Below, in pieces: positions 8,951 to 17,394 of a stretch of DNA of 64,000 bases. Source of the DNA: Noviherbaspirillum aerium. GTDB taxonomy: Bacteria > Pseudomonadota > Gammaproteobacteria > Burkholderiales > Burkholderiaceae_D. The stretch covers positions 496,001-560,000 of the forward strand of contig NZ_VFAH01000002.1 in the NCBI RefSeq assembly GCF_008929045.1. The letters run 5' to 3'. A program made the translations under genes and the position numbers. Below the pieces are notes generated by a model. That model saw only the letters and a program-made list of their open reading frames with translations. It was not told the origin of the DNA and ran no database searches. Position 1 is the first letter of the stretch. The number at the start of each line of letters is the position of its first letter.

Positions 8951-9070
8951 CATTAATTTAATTTAATGCTTGCAACAATTAAGCTTGGGAATATTAATCG
9001 CCTGCAATATTAATGCTTTATCATCCAGCACTATTAATTAAATTTAAACATTGCGATTAATTAATTAATG
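8951..9070. repeat. AT-rich block with iteron-like ATTAAT repeats
   Basis: Seven ATTAAT hexamers at 8952, 8993, 9009, 9033, 9056, 9060 and 9064 lie within 118 bp of strongly AT-rich DNA in an otherwise GC-rich window. Several belong to a longer unit of the form GCAnnATTAA at about 8972, 9004 and 9028, with spacings of about 24-32 bp. With 8719-8950 this fills the gap between the recombination module and the next gene. No credible ORF is seen in it. It could be a protein-binding array, an old phage origin or an H-NS-like target. Confidence 0.6.
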
Positions 9071-9193
9071 ATATGCAAGGGGTACTTGCGACTTCGGAAT
9101 TTCGCCCGGTCGTCTTGTCGCTCTATCACTGTGGCGCTGGAATTCGGAAGTCGCGTCGGATCGAAGGAATGCGCGCATGTGCCCTCAGGCGCT

Positions 9194-10648
9194 TTACGTC
9201 GAAAAGGCGATGTACGCGGTCAGCAGGCAGCACACGATGACGCCGTTGCCAATGGCATACGCCGAGTTCATGCCGAGACTGATCTGGTAGAGGCTGACGC
9301 CGGCATAGCGGCTTGCGGTCAGGGACAGCACTGAAAACGGCGTGACGCTTGCGGAAAGTCCCCAGCCGGCCAGAATCGCAGCCATATGCGAAATCGGCGG
9401 GATGCCCAATACCGGCGGGGTGAGCGTCGATGCGAGGAAGACCGCCGACAGCACCGGGTGAATGCCGGCCAGCGCGGCAGCCATGATGCCGAAGACAAGA
9501 AATGCCACGCCCCAGAATGGATGACCGCTCAGATGGGCGCCGATGAAGGAAACCCATGCGTCGGGAAAGGCATCGGCCATGATGCTGCCCGCGCAACCGG
9601 CAGACAGGAACAGGATGGCTTCGCTGGCAAGCGCGGGGAACAGGCGCATGCTGGCCAGCAGTCCCTGCACGCCGGCGGAGAACCTGCGGCCGGGTTCGCC
9701 CATGCCCGCGTTGAAGGCGAGCGATACCAGCGGCCCCATGATGATGATGGCGGCGGAGATCATGATCTGCAGCATCTTGCTCAGGGTCATGATCAGCACC
9801 AGGAAGCCGAGCAGCACCAGCACGACCGGGGCGGCGATCCACAGCAGCGTCGACAGCGGGGTCGCCGGCGCGGCGCGGGATGCATCGGCATTGATGCCCG
9901 CATCGGCTCCGGCATTCACTTCGGTATTCATATCGGCGTTCACACCGGGGGCCATGCGCCTGCCCGCAACATGCTGCATGATCACGCTGACCACCATGGT
10001 CAGCTGTCCAAGCGCGAGGCCGATCGGGAACACTTCCGCCCAGTGCAGGGTGGGATACAGCGCCAGCAGGATCGCCATGTTGCCGAACACCGGACTCCAG
10101 CAGCTCGCCGCCGAAAAGCCGCGCCCGACCGAGACCACGGTTGCCGTTCTCGTCTCGCTCTGCTTTTCCGTCGACGGCGCGGCCATTACGTACATCAGGT
10201 TGGCGCCGGCCAGGCCCAGAATCCCGGAAAAGAACTGGCTGGCCAGCGTGAACGCCGCATAGCGCGGCGTTCCCTTGCGTTCGCGCAGGGCGGCGCCGAT
10301 CAGCTGGATGCGGGGACTCTGCACCGCGCAGCGCGCGATCAGCAGCACGCTGGCCGTGAGCGCGACCAGCATGCCGGAAACGAACACGCCGCGCTGCACC
10401 GCTGCGACCGGGTCCCTGGCGAACGGTATCACCAGCAAGCCGACCGAGAGCAGGATGAAAGACGTCGTGCGCAGCTTCTGGTTGATGCGCCCGAAGCCCG
10501 CGGCGATCAGCAGCAGCATGGCGCCCAGCATGGGCAGGTACAGCCAGGACGGTCCGCCGAAGGCGCGGGTCAGCGAGCTTGCCGCAAGCACCATGACGGC
10601 GGCAATGCCGGCGATGGTGCCGGCACCGGTATTGCTATCGGACTGCAT
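9194..10648 (-). CDS. Polytopic membrane protein (permease-like, paralogue A)
   Basis: 484 residues with about 12 hydrophobic segments; probable inner-membrane transporter of unknown substrate. ATG 10648 is preceded by AGGGGAAAC. A hydrophilic loop near residues 235-260 is rich in Asn/Ala/Asp (repeated INADA/NAGAD-like words). It shares architecture and motifs with the protein at 20439-21860. SCWSPVFGN...WAEVFP here corresponds to LFWTPVSG...WAALFP there, and GIHPVLSAVFLAS corresponds to GLHPLVAIALLAD. The layout resembles ion-transporter-superfamily permeases. It follows the thioesterase gene by 7 bp in the same direction, so they probably form an operon. Confidence 0.8.
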   Translation of the reverse strand: MQSDSNTGAGTIAGIAAVMVLAASSLTRAFGGPSWLYLPMLGAMLLLIAAGFGRINQKLRTTSFILLSVGLLVIPFARDPVAAVQRGVFVSGMLVALTASVLLIARCAVQSPRIQLIGAALRERKGTPRYAAFTLASQFFSGILGLAGANLMYVMAAPSTEKQSETRTATVVSVGRGFSAASCWSPVFGNMAILLALYPTLHWAEVFPIGLALGQLTMVVSVIMQHVAGRRMAPGVNADMNTEVNAGADAGINADASRAAPATPLSTLLWIAAPVVLVLLGFLVLIMTLSKMLQIMISAAIIIMGPLVSLAFNAGMGEPGRRFSAGVQGLLASMRLFPALASEAILFLSAGCAGSIMADAFPDAWVSFIGAHLSGHPFWGVAFLVFGIMAAALAGIHPVLSAVFLASTLTPPVLGIPPISHMAAILAGWGLSASVTPFSVLSLTASRYAGVSLYQISLGMNSAYAIGNGVIVCCLLTAYIAFST

Positions 10649-10655
10649 GTTTCCC

Positions 10656-11174
10656 CTATCGGTTTGCCGGAGTCGGCAGGGACAGCAGTTCGTTGTCTTC
10701 TTCCTTGCGCAGCTGCGCCATGTGCATCGCGTACTGCTCCAGCCGCTTGTCTTCCTCCGTTTGCGGGACCCAGGCCGGAACGCCGACGGTGTCGCCGCCG
10801 CCGTCGACGGCGACGAAGACGATCAGGCAGCGCGTGGTCAGCTTGCGGGCGCCGGTGCGCGGATCGGTGGCCGACACTTCGACCGCGATGTGCATGCTGG
10901 AACTGCCGGTGTGCACCACGCTGGCCTTCACATCGACGACCTGGCCGATGAAGATGGGCTTGTAGAAGCGGATGCCGCCGACATAGACCGTCACGCAGTA
11001 ATAGCCGCTCCAGCCGACCGCGCAGGCATAGCCGGCCTGGTCGATCCACTTCATCACGGCGCCGCCGTGGACCTTGCCTCCGAAATTGACATCGCCCGGC
11101 TCGGCGAGGAAGCGCAGCGTGATTTCGCGCGGACGGCTGGTTTCTGTTGCGGCTGCGGTTGCGTTCGTGCTCAT
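10656..11174 (-). CDS. Acyl-CoA thioesterase, YciA-like hotdog protein
   Basis: 172 residues, predicted to hydrolyse acyl-CoA to free acid and CoA in the cytoplasm. The hotdog core (about 15-140) has the family signature N-F-G-G-K-V-H-G-G-A-V-M-K-W-I-D, in which the Asp is the usual catalytic residue, followed by the R-F-Y-K-P-I-F-I-G strand. The length is slightly above that of YciA because of the C-terminal tail. GGGAGA precedes the ATG at 11174. It is followed after 7 bp by the membrane protein at 9194-10648. Confidence 0.9.
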   Translation of the reverse strand: MSTNATAAATETSRPREITLRFLAEPGDVNFGGKVHGGAVMKWIDQAGYACAVGWSGYYCVTVYVGGIRFYKPIFIGQVVDVKASVVHTGSSSMHIAVEVSATDPRTGARKLTTRCLIVFVAVDGGGDTVGVPAWVPQTEEDKRLEQYAMHMAQLRKEEDNELLSLPTPANR

Positions 11175-11446
11175 TGAATTCTCCCTGTGGTCGGCGGCCG
11201 GCGGGCGCGCATCGGCGCGGTTCGCAAGACCGGATGCCGTTCAGTGTAATGGCTATCGGGCCTTGCTGGAATAGTTGTGCGCAATAAACGGCGTGATGGC
11301 GTCTGGGGCTGGACTGCGGGTCTGCGGGTCTGCGGGTCTGTCCACCTGGCCTTTTGTCTAGGCTTGCATCAAGTTTGCGCGATTATGGGAAAATCTTCGG
11401 CTTCGAGAGGACAAGGCCTCTTCATCTCTCCATCATGGGAAACCGC

Positions 11447-12385
11447 ATGAAACACCGACTTCTTCAGTTTGACCGCCTGCAGCCCAGTCTGGAAGCTGCG
11501 CTGGCCGAGCGCTATGACGTGCATCCGCTCTGGCAGGAATCCGATCCCGCGGCTTTTCTCGCGCAGCGCGGCCATGAATTCGTCGCGCTGGTCACGCGCG
11601 CGGCCAGCGGCGCCGACGCCGCGCTCATCGGAGCCTTGCCTTCGCTGCGCATCATCTCCAGCTTCGGCGTGGGCCTGGACAAGATCGATCTCGATGCGGC
11701 CAGGCAGCGCGGCATCGCGGTGGGCTACACGCCCGACGTGCTCAACGATGCGGTCGCCGACACCGCCTTCGGCCTGCTGCTCGATGTGGCGCGCGGACTG
11801 TCCTCCGCCGACCGGTTCGTGCGCCGCGGCGAATGGCCGAAGAAGAATTTTCCGCTGGCGGTGCAGGTGAGCGGCAAGAAGCTCGGCATTCTCGGCCTCG
11901 GCCGCATCGGCCGCGTCATAGCCCGGCGCGCGGCGGGTTTCGACATGGAGGTGCGCTATCACAACCGCCGCCGGCTCGACGATGCGCCTTATGCCTACGA
12001 GGCCTCGCTGGAAGATCTCGCCCGCTGGGCCGACTTCCTGGTCATTGCCAGCGCCGGCGGGCCGGAAGCCCGCCATCTGGTCTCCGCGAAAATCATCGAC
12101 GCGCTGGGACCGCAGGGCTTTCTGATCAACATATCGCGCGGCACCGTCATCGACGAGGCGGCGCTGGTGGAAGCGCTGGCGCAACGCCGCATCGCCGGCG
12201 CAGGGCTCGATGTGTTCGAGAACGAGCCGCATGTGCCGGAAGCCTTGTTCGCGCTGGAGAATGTGGTCCTGCTGCCGCACATCGCCAGCGCCACGCATGA
12301 AACCCGCGAGGCGATGGCCGCGCTGGTCCTGGAGAATCTCGATCATTTCTTTGCGCAAGGCGCCCCGAAGGCATCGGCGATCTGA
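11447..12385 (+). CDS. D-isomer specific 2-hydroxyacid dehydrogenase
   Basis: 312 residues, predicted to reduce glyoxylate, hydroxypyruvate or a related 2-keto acid with NAD(P)H in the cytoplasm. The split catalytic domain flanks a Rossmann domain with GLGRIGRVIARR near residue 150. The family motif NISRGTVIDEAAL and the catalytic-base region LPHIASATHETR near the C-terminus are present. The frame is open further upstream to 11354, but homologues begin near MKHRLLQFD, so ATG 11447 is chosen, with GGGAAA just upstream. The substrate cannot be fixed from sequence. It stands alone on the plus strand. Confidence 0.88.
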   Translation: MKHRLLQFDRLQPSLEAALAERYDVHPLWQESDPAAFLAQRGHEFVALVTRAASGADAALIGALPSLRIISSFGVGLDKIDLDAARQRGIAVGYTPDVLNDAVADTAFGLLLDVARGLSSADRFVRRGEWPKKNFPLAVQVSGKKLGILGLGRIGRVIARRAAGFDMEVRYHNRRRLDDAPYAYEASLEDLARWADFLVIASAGGPEARHLVSAKIIDALGPQGFLINISRGTVIDEAALVEALAQRRIAGAGLDVFENEPHVPEALFALENVVLLPHIASATHETREAMAALVLENLDHFFAQGAPKASAI

Positions 12386-12729
12386 TATCCGTCCCGCCGC
12401 GCCCGCTGCATCGGGTGAGGCGGGGCGCGGACAAGCTCCCCTGGACTTGACGGAAAAGCAAGCAGGATGCGCCGGAGTTGTACTGGTGCGACGACATTCC
12501 CTGAAAAGGATGCAGGAAAGACAAGGGTTCGACGCTTTCGGCGCCCTTAAAATATTTCCTTGTGGCATCATTTGGATCGTTGCACGATCCGCTGATGTCT
12601 GCGCGTCTGCTCCGTCGGAAACGACGAGGCTTGCGTAGCCGATTTTTCGGCCTCCTTTCGGTTTCCCATCAGGCCCTGATCCATCCGACAGCATGCTTTC
12701 ACCCGTCGGGCCGCCATCACAAGCGCCAA
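12386..12729. other. Gene-free stretch
   Basis: About 340 bp before the PAS-GGDEF-EAL gene. The reading frame of that gene is open back to 12562, but the extra residues look non-coding. No clear promoter, repeat or RNA is seen. Confidence 0.5.
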
Positions 12730-15579
12730 ATGAATCCGTATTTTCCTCCAAGCCAGAGCCTGCCCAGCACCAAGTCCACCGTCCGCCGGGTCGCCGATTC
12801 CGCGCCCATGGTGATGTGGATGCTGGACGCGAACAATGTCTGCATCTATATCAATCCGAGCACCGCAGCCTTGTTCGACAACGGCGAGACGATCGATATT
12901 TCAGCCTGGCTGGAATTCATGCATCCCGACGACATGCCGCGCGTCCTTCCCGTTCTGCAATCCGCCATGGAAGCCAGGCGCGAATACCAGGTTCGCTACC
13001 GCATCATCCGCAGCGACGGGTCGATACGCTGGATGCTTGGGACCGGCTCGCCGCGCTTCGACGGAACGGGCACATTCCTCGGGTATAACGGCAGTGAAAT
13101 CGACGTCAGCGACCACCATGCGGCGCTGGAAGAGATCAGCAAGAGCGAGGCCACGCACCGGCTGCTGACCGAAAACAGTTCCGACGTGATCACCCGTCAT
13201 GATGGCGACGGCATCGTACTGCATATATCAACCTCAGTGACGCCGATACTCGGCTATGACCCCGCCGAACTGATTGGAAAATCCGCCTACGAGCATATTC
13301 ACCCGGACGACAAGCATCTCATCGTCGAGGAAGTGCGCCGCCAGCTCGCCAGCGGCGACGAGGGCCGGCTGGTGGAACTGCGCAAACTGCACAAGCGGGG
13401 CCATTACGTCTGGATGGCGACGAAAATGCGGCCGCTGACCGATCCGGTCACCAGGGAATGCACCGGCGTGATCTCGGTGTGCCGCGACGTGACCTTCGAG
13501 CGCCAGGCGACCGAGGAATTGAAGAAGCGCGAGGAACGCTTCCGCAGCCTGACCACGCTGTCATCCGACTGGTACTGGGAGACGGATGAGGCAGGCTGCT
13601 TCACCTTCATTTCCGAGGGCGCGGAAAAAATATTCGATGCGCCGGCCGGCTACTTCCTGCACAAGACCCGCGCCCACCTTGCCCGCGATGCCGAAGACCC
13701 CGGCTTGCGGCTGTATCTCGAAAAACGGGCGAACAGGCAGCCGTTCCGCGATCTCCGGTATGCGGGCGTCTCGCCGGGCGACGGCAGGCTGCGCTACGTC
13801 AGCATTTCAGGGGAGCCGGTGTTTGAAGACGGCGTTTTCCGCGGCTACCGCGGCATCGGCCGCAACGTGACGCAGGAAATCGAAGTCGCCGAGCGCCTGG
13901 TGCAGCTGGCCAACGAGAACAAGGCGCTGGTGGAAAATTCGCTGGACATCATTGCGCTGCTGGATGCGGAAGGCCGCTTCGTGCGCATCAATGGCGCGCT
14001 GACGGATATCCTCGGCTACCAGCCGGAGGAATGGCTGGGCCGCCCCTACGCCGATTTTCTGCATCCCGACGAACTGCACGAGACGCGCGCGGTGGAGGCG
14101 GGCCTGCGCACCGGCAAGAACACGATACACGACCATGAAACCCGCTGGCTGCGCAAGGATGGCAGCATTGCGCAGCTGTCGCTGTCGGCGCGCTGGGCCG
14201 AAGACAGGGCGGCCCTCTATGTAACGGCCCGCGACATCACCGCCCGCAAGCAGACCGAGCGGCGGCTCGAACACCTTGCCACGCATGACACGCTGACCGG
14301 CCTGCCGAACCGGGCCTTCCTCAATGCGCATGTGCAGAAGATGATCGACAGCGCCCAGCGCGATCAGGGCGTGGCGGTATTCTTCATCGACCTCGACCAC
14401 TTCAAGGAAGTCAATGACTCCTTCGGCCACGAGCCGGGCGACATGCTGCTGTGCGAAGTGGGACGGCGGCTGCAGAAGGACCTGCGGCCGGGCGACTTCA
14501 TTGCCCGCCTCGGCGGCGACGAATTCGTGGTGGTGGCCCCCTGCTCCGCCGGCCGCGACTCCGCCGTCGTCATTACACAGAAACTGCTGTCGACGCTGAG
14601 CGCTCCGGTGCACATCGCCGGGCAGGACGTGTTTGTCGGCGCATCGATCGGCATCAGCATGTTTCCGGAACACGGACAGACCAAGGAGCTGCTGTTCCAG
14701 TGCGCCGACACCGCGATGTACCGGGCCAAGAGCGCCGGGCGCAACGGCTACCGCTTCTTCGAGCCGGAGATGAGCGTCGAAGCCAAGACCCGGATGAAGC
14801 TCGAGCTGTCGCTGCGCCATGCGCTGGAGCGCAAGGAACTGTCGCTGCACTACCAGCCGCGCATCGATCTCAGGACCATGTCCATCGTCGGCATGGAAGC
14901 GCTGGCGCGCTGGCGCCATCCCGAGCTGGGCGATGTGCCGCCGATGCAGTTCATTCCGATCGCCGAGGAAAACGGCCTGATCGAAGCCATCGGCCGCTGG
15001 GTGCTGGAAGAAGCCTGCACCCAGACGCAGCGCCTGCTCGCCAGGTTCGGCCGGGAGTTGCGCATTTCGGTCAACCTGTCCGCGCGGCAGCTGAAGTCGC
15101 CCACCATCGTCGAGCAGGTGCGGGGCATTCTGGCCAGGACCGGCATCCCGCCGCAGCTGCTGGAACTGGAACTGACGGAAAGCGCGCTCATCGACGACAT
15201 CGCGCATTCGGCCAGCATGCTCAAGCAGCTCAAGGCCCTGGGCATACAGCTGGCGGTCGACGACTTCGGCACCGGCTATTCCGGCCTGGCCTATCTGCGG
15301 CGCTTTCCGCTGGACGTGCTCAAGCTCGACCGCTCCTTCGTGATGCATCAGGACGAGGTTGAAAACAGTCCCGAATTCATCAAGGCCTTCGTCGACATGG
15401 CGCATGCGCTGAAGATGGCGGTGGTGGCCGAAGGCGTCGAGACTGCCGAGACCCTGCAGTTCCTGCGCAATGCCTCCTGCGATGAAGCGCAGGGTTACTT
15501 CCTGGCACGGCCGCTGACGCTGGAAGCCTTCGAAGCCTACCTGGCGCGCCTGCCCGCCGCGGCGAGGCAGGCGAGGTAA
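12730..15579 (+). CDS. PAS-GGDEF-EAL cyclic-di-GMP signalling protein
   Basis: 949 residues with no membrane segments. About four PAS domains (roughly 20-130, 140-260, 265-385, 395-510) lead into a GGDEF domain (about 520-680) and an EAL domain (about 695-940). The cyclase motif is intact (LGGDEF near 595), as is the phosphodiesterase motif (MEALARW near 722, with DDFGTGYSGL and KLDRSFV further on). It could therefore make or break c-di-GMP, with direction set by PAS-sensed signals such as redox, ligand or light; no cofactor residue is evident to me. The start is uncertain: ATG 12730 gives a natural PAS start, but its ribosome site is weak. Confidence 0.92.
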   Translation: MNPYFPPSQSLPSTKSTVRRVADSAPMVMWMLDANNVCIYINPSTAALFDNGETIDISAWLEFMHPDDMPRVLPVLQSAMEARREYQVRYRIIRSDGSIRWMLGTGSPRFDGTGTFLGYNGSEIDVSDHHAALEEISKSEATHRLLTENSSDVITRHDGDGIVLHISTSVTPILGYDPAELIGKSAYEHIHPDDKHLIVEEVRRQLASGDEGRLVELRKLHKRGHYVWMATKMRPLTDPVTRECTGVISVCRDVTFERQATEELKKREERFRSLTTLSSDWYWETDEAGCFTFISEGAEKIFDAPAGYFLHKTRAHLARDAEDPGLRLYLEKRANRQPFRDLRYAGVSPGDGRLRYVSISGEPVFEDGVFRGYRGIGRNVTQEIEVAERLVQLANENKALVENSLDIIALLDAEGRFVRINGALTDILGYQPEEWLGRPYADFLHPDELHETRAVEAGLRTGKNTIHDHETRWLRKDGSIAQLSLSARWAEDRAALYVTARDITARKQTERRLEHLATHDTLTGLPNRAFLNAHVQKMIDSAQRDQGVAVFFIDLDHFKEVNDSFGHEPGDMLLCEVGRRLQKDLRPGDFIARLGGDEFVVVAPCSAGRDSAVVITQKLLSTLSAPVHIAGQDVFVGASIGISMFPEHGQTKELLFQCADTAMYRAKSAGRNGYRFFEPEMSVEAKTRMKLELSLRHALERKELSLHYQPRIDLRTMSIVGMEALARWRHPELGDVPPMQFIPIAEENGLIEAIGRWVLEEACTQTQRLLARFGRELRISVNLSARQLKSPTIVEQVRGILARTGIPPQLLELELTESALIDDIAHSASMLKQLKALGIQLAVDDFGTGYSGLAYLRRFPLDVLKLDRSFVMHQDEVENSPEFIKAFVDMAHALKMAVVAEGVETAETLQFLRNASCDEAQGYFLARPLTLEAFEAYLARLPAAARQAR

Positions 15580-15707
15580 GCGAAGCAGGCGAGGTAGAGA
15601 GCGGGGCAGGCTACAATGCCGGGTGATGTCGAGCATAGTCGTCGTCATTGTCATCAACCCATCACCAGACCGGCCGCGTCATGCCTTGCCGGCAGGAGAA
15701 CAATTCC

Positions 15708-16916
15708 ATGGATTCCGCACTGGAACAGGCCCGCACGCTGTTCTTTCAGGGTGTCGAACACTTCGAAGCCGGCCGGCTGGAGCAGGCCCGCGCCGCATTC
15801 GAGGCATCCCTGTCCTTCGCGCCGGGACGCCCTTCGGTGGCCGGCAACCTCGGCATCACGCTGTTCCATTTGCGCCGCCATGCGGAGGCGGTGCCGCTGC
15901 TGGAACTGGCCACCGGAGCCGATCCGGCCTATGCCGATGCCTGGGCCAGCCTCGGCCTGTCACTGGAAGCCCTCGGCCGCTGGCCGGAAGCGACGGATGT
16001 GCTGGAGCAGGCCATCCGCCTTGCGCCGGGCCAGGCCACCCTGCAATTGCGCAGGGCCCAATGCCTGCTGCGCCAGGCGCGCGTGCAGGAAGCCCTGCAT
16101 GCCTTCGATCAATGCCTGGCGGCAGCCCCCGAATATGCGGAGGCCTGGAGTGCGCGCGGCAGCCTGCTGCGCGAACTCAACCGGCTCGATGAAGCCGCCG
16201 CCTGCTTCGAGAAAGCGCTCGCCTTCGGCGGCGATGCCGAACTCAACGGCTATTACCTGGCCTCGGTGCGCGGAAACGCGGCGCCGGCCGTCCCGCCCGC
16301 GCCGCCGCGCCGCTATGTCGAAGGATTGTTCGACGACTATGCGGCGGATTTCCAGCGGCATGTCGTCGGGCAATTGCGCTACCAGGGCTATGAACGCCTG
16401 CTGCGCCCTCTCGCCAATGCGCAGGGAAAATTCTCGCGGGCACTCGATCTGGGCTGCGGCACCGGTTTGTGCGCGCCGCTTCTCCGGCCGCTGGCGGCAG
16501 TGGTCGATGGCGTGGATATTTCCCAAGCCATGCTGGAACAGGCGCGCAGGCTCGGCATCTACCGTGAACTGGCGCATGCCGACATCGCCGCCTATCTGGC
16601 GGCGGCGACCGAGCCGGCCGACCTGGTGGTGGCCGCGGATGTCTTCATCTATGTCGGCGATCTGGCCGACGTGTTCAGGAACGTGCGCCGGCTGCTGTCG
16701 CCTTCCGGCCGCTTCCTGTTTACCGTGGAAGCGCCCGAGGGTGCGGGGGCCGGGCAGGAACTGCAGCTCCTGCCCAGCCTGCGCTATGCGCATTCGGAGC
16801 AGTACGTTCGCCGGCTGGCGCAGGCATCGGGCTTTCGCGTGGACGACATTGCGCGCGCGCCGATACGCCACGACCAGGGGCGGCCGGTGGAAGGGCTGTA
16901 CGTCTATCTCGCATAG
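15708..16916 (+). CDS. TPR-containing SAM-dependent methyltransferase
   Basis: 402 residues. ATG 15708 follows a good site (GGCAGGAGAA). Residues about 1-190 form tetratricopeptide repeats (for example AVPLLELATGADPAYADAWA and EALHAFDQCLAAAPEYAEAW). A linker with PPRRYVEGLFDDYA leads to a class I methyltransferase domain with the glycine motif ALDLGCGTG near 245-253. The acidic motif LVVAADVFIYVGDL comes later. This domain order is known for bacterial TPR-methyltransferases of mostly unknown substrate; the TPRs presumably bind a protein. The gene at 16959 follows closely on the same strand. Confidence 0.87.
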   Translation: MDSALEQARTLFFQGVEHFEAGRLEQARAAFEASLSFAPGRPSVAGNLGITLFHLRRHAEAVPLLELATGADPAYADAWASLGLSLEALGRWPEATDVLEQAIRLAPGQATLQLRRAQCLLRQARVQEALHAFDQCLAAAPEYAEAWSARGSLLRELNRLDEAAACFEKALAFGGDAELNGYYLASVRGNAAPAVPPAPPRRYVEGLFDDYAADFQRHVVGQLRYQGYERLLRPLANAQGKFSRALDLGCGTGLCAPLLRPLAAVVDGVDISQAMLEQARRLGIYRELAHADIAAYLAAATEPADLVVAADVFIYVGDLADVFRNVRRLLSPSGRFLFTVEAPEGAGAGQELQLLPSLRYAHSEQYVRRLAQASGFRVDDIARAPIRHDQGRPVEGLYVYLA

Positions 16917-16958
16917 GCTGCATTCCTGTCTTTCAACGACTTATTCATGGGGAATGCC

Positions 16959-17306
16959 ATGCAGGAAAGAAACGCGCAGATGGCGCTGAGGCTGCATCAG
17001 ATGACCGGCGAGCCGCTGGCGCACTGCAGCTATTTGCTGGACCAGACGAAGGGCGATTATGAAACCGCGCTGAAGATTCTCGAGCGCATCCTGGAACAGC
17101 GCAAGGAAGGCGTTCCGACTCCCGACATGCCCGACGACTCCCTTGCGGCGCACGAGAACCCGCCCAGCCTCGAACAGAGAGTCGAGCAGCTTGAAATGCA
17201 GCTCGCCTACCTGACCGGCGTGCTGACGACGATGAGCGGGCAACTGTCGGACCTGCTTGGCAAGCTGGCGGATCCGGGACCGCGAGATGGGGCGAAAGAG
17301 GATTAG
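16959..17306 (+). CDS. Small protein with UBA/TS-N-like N-terminus
   Basis: 115 residues. ATG 16959 is preceded by GGGGAA; an ATG at 16947 is also in frame. Residues about 3-40 (ALRLHQMTGEPLAHCSYLL, then DYETALKILE) follow the three-helix pattern of the elongation factor Ts N-terminal UBA-like domain, where a tRNA/EF-Tu-contacting helix reads K-T-G-A...C-K-A-L. After a Pro/Asp-rich linker, residues about 75-105 form a coiled coil (LEQRVEQLEMQLAYLTGVL). This is a resemblance, not a confirmed assignment. It is 42 bp downstream of the TPR-methyltransferase and probably co-transcribed with it. Confidence 0.7.
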   Translation: MQERNAQMALRLHQMTGEPLAHCSYLLDQTKGDYETALKILERILEQRKEGVPTPDMPDDSLAAHENPPSLEQRVEQLEMQLAYLTGVLTTMSGQLSDLLGKLADPGPRDGAKED

Positions 17307-17394
17307 CAGGTCGCAGGCGCAAGGCTTGCCTTGCGAAACCCCTGCTCCCTCTACCTCGCCGCTGGCAACTCCTACCCGCACTGCCGGTAAAACC

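Noticed and set aside
2865-9070. Complete prophage
   Set aside because: No integrase, repressor, packaging, tail or lysis genes in the window; only a recombination module is present.
13807-15657. 616-codon minus-strand frame opposite the PAS-GGDEF-EAL gene
   Set aside because: GC-rich antisense artefact; the plus strand encodes intact GGDEF and EAL motifs.
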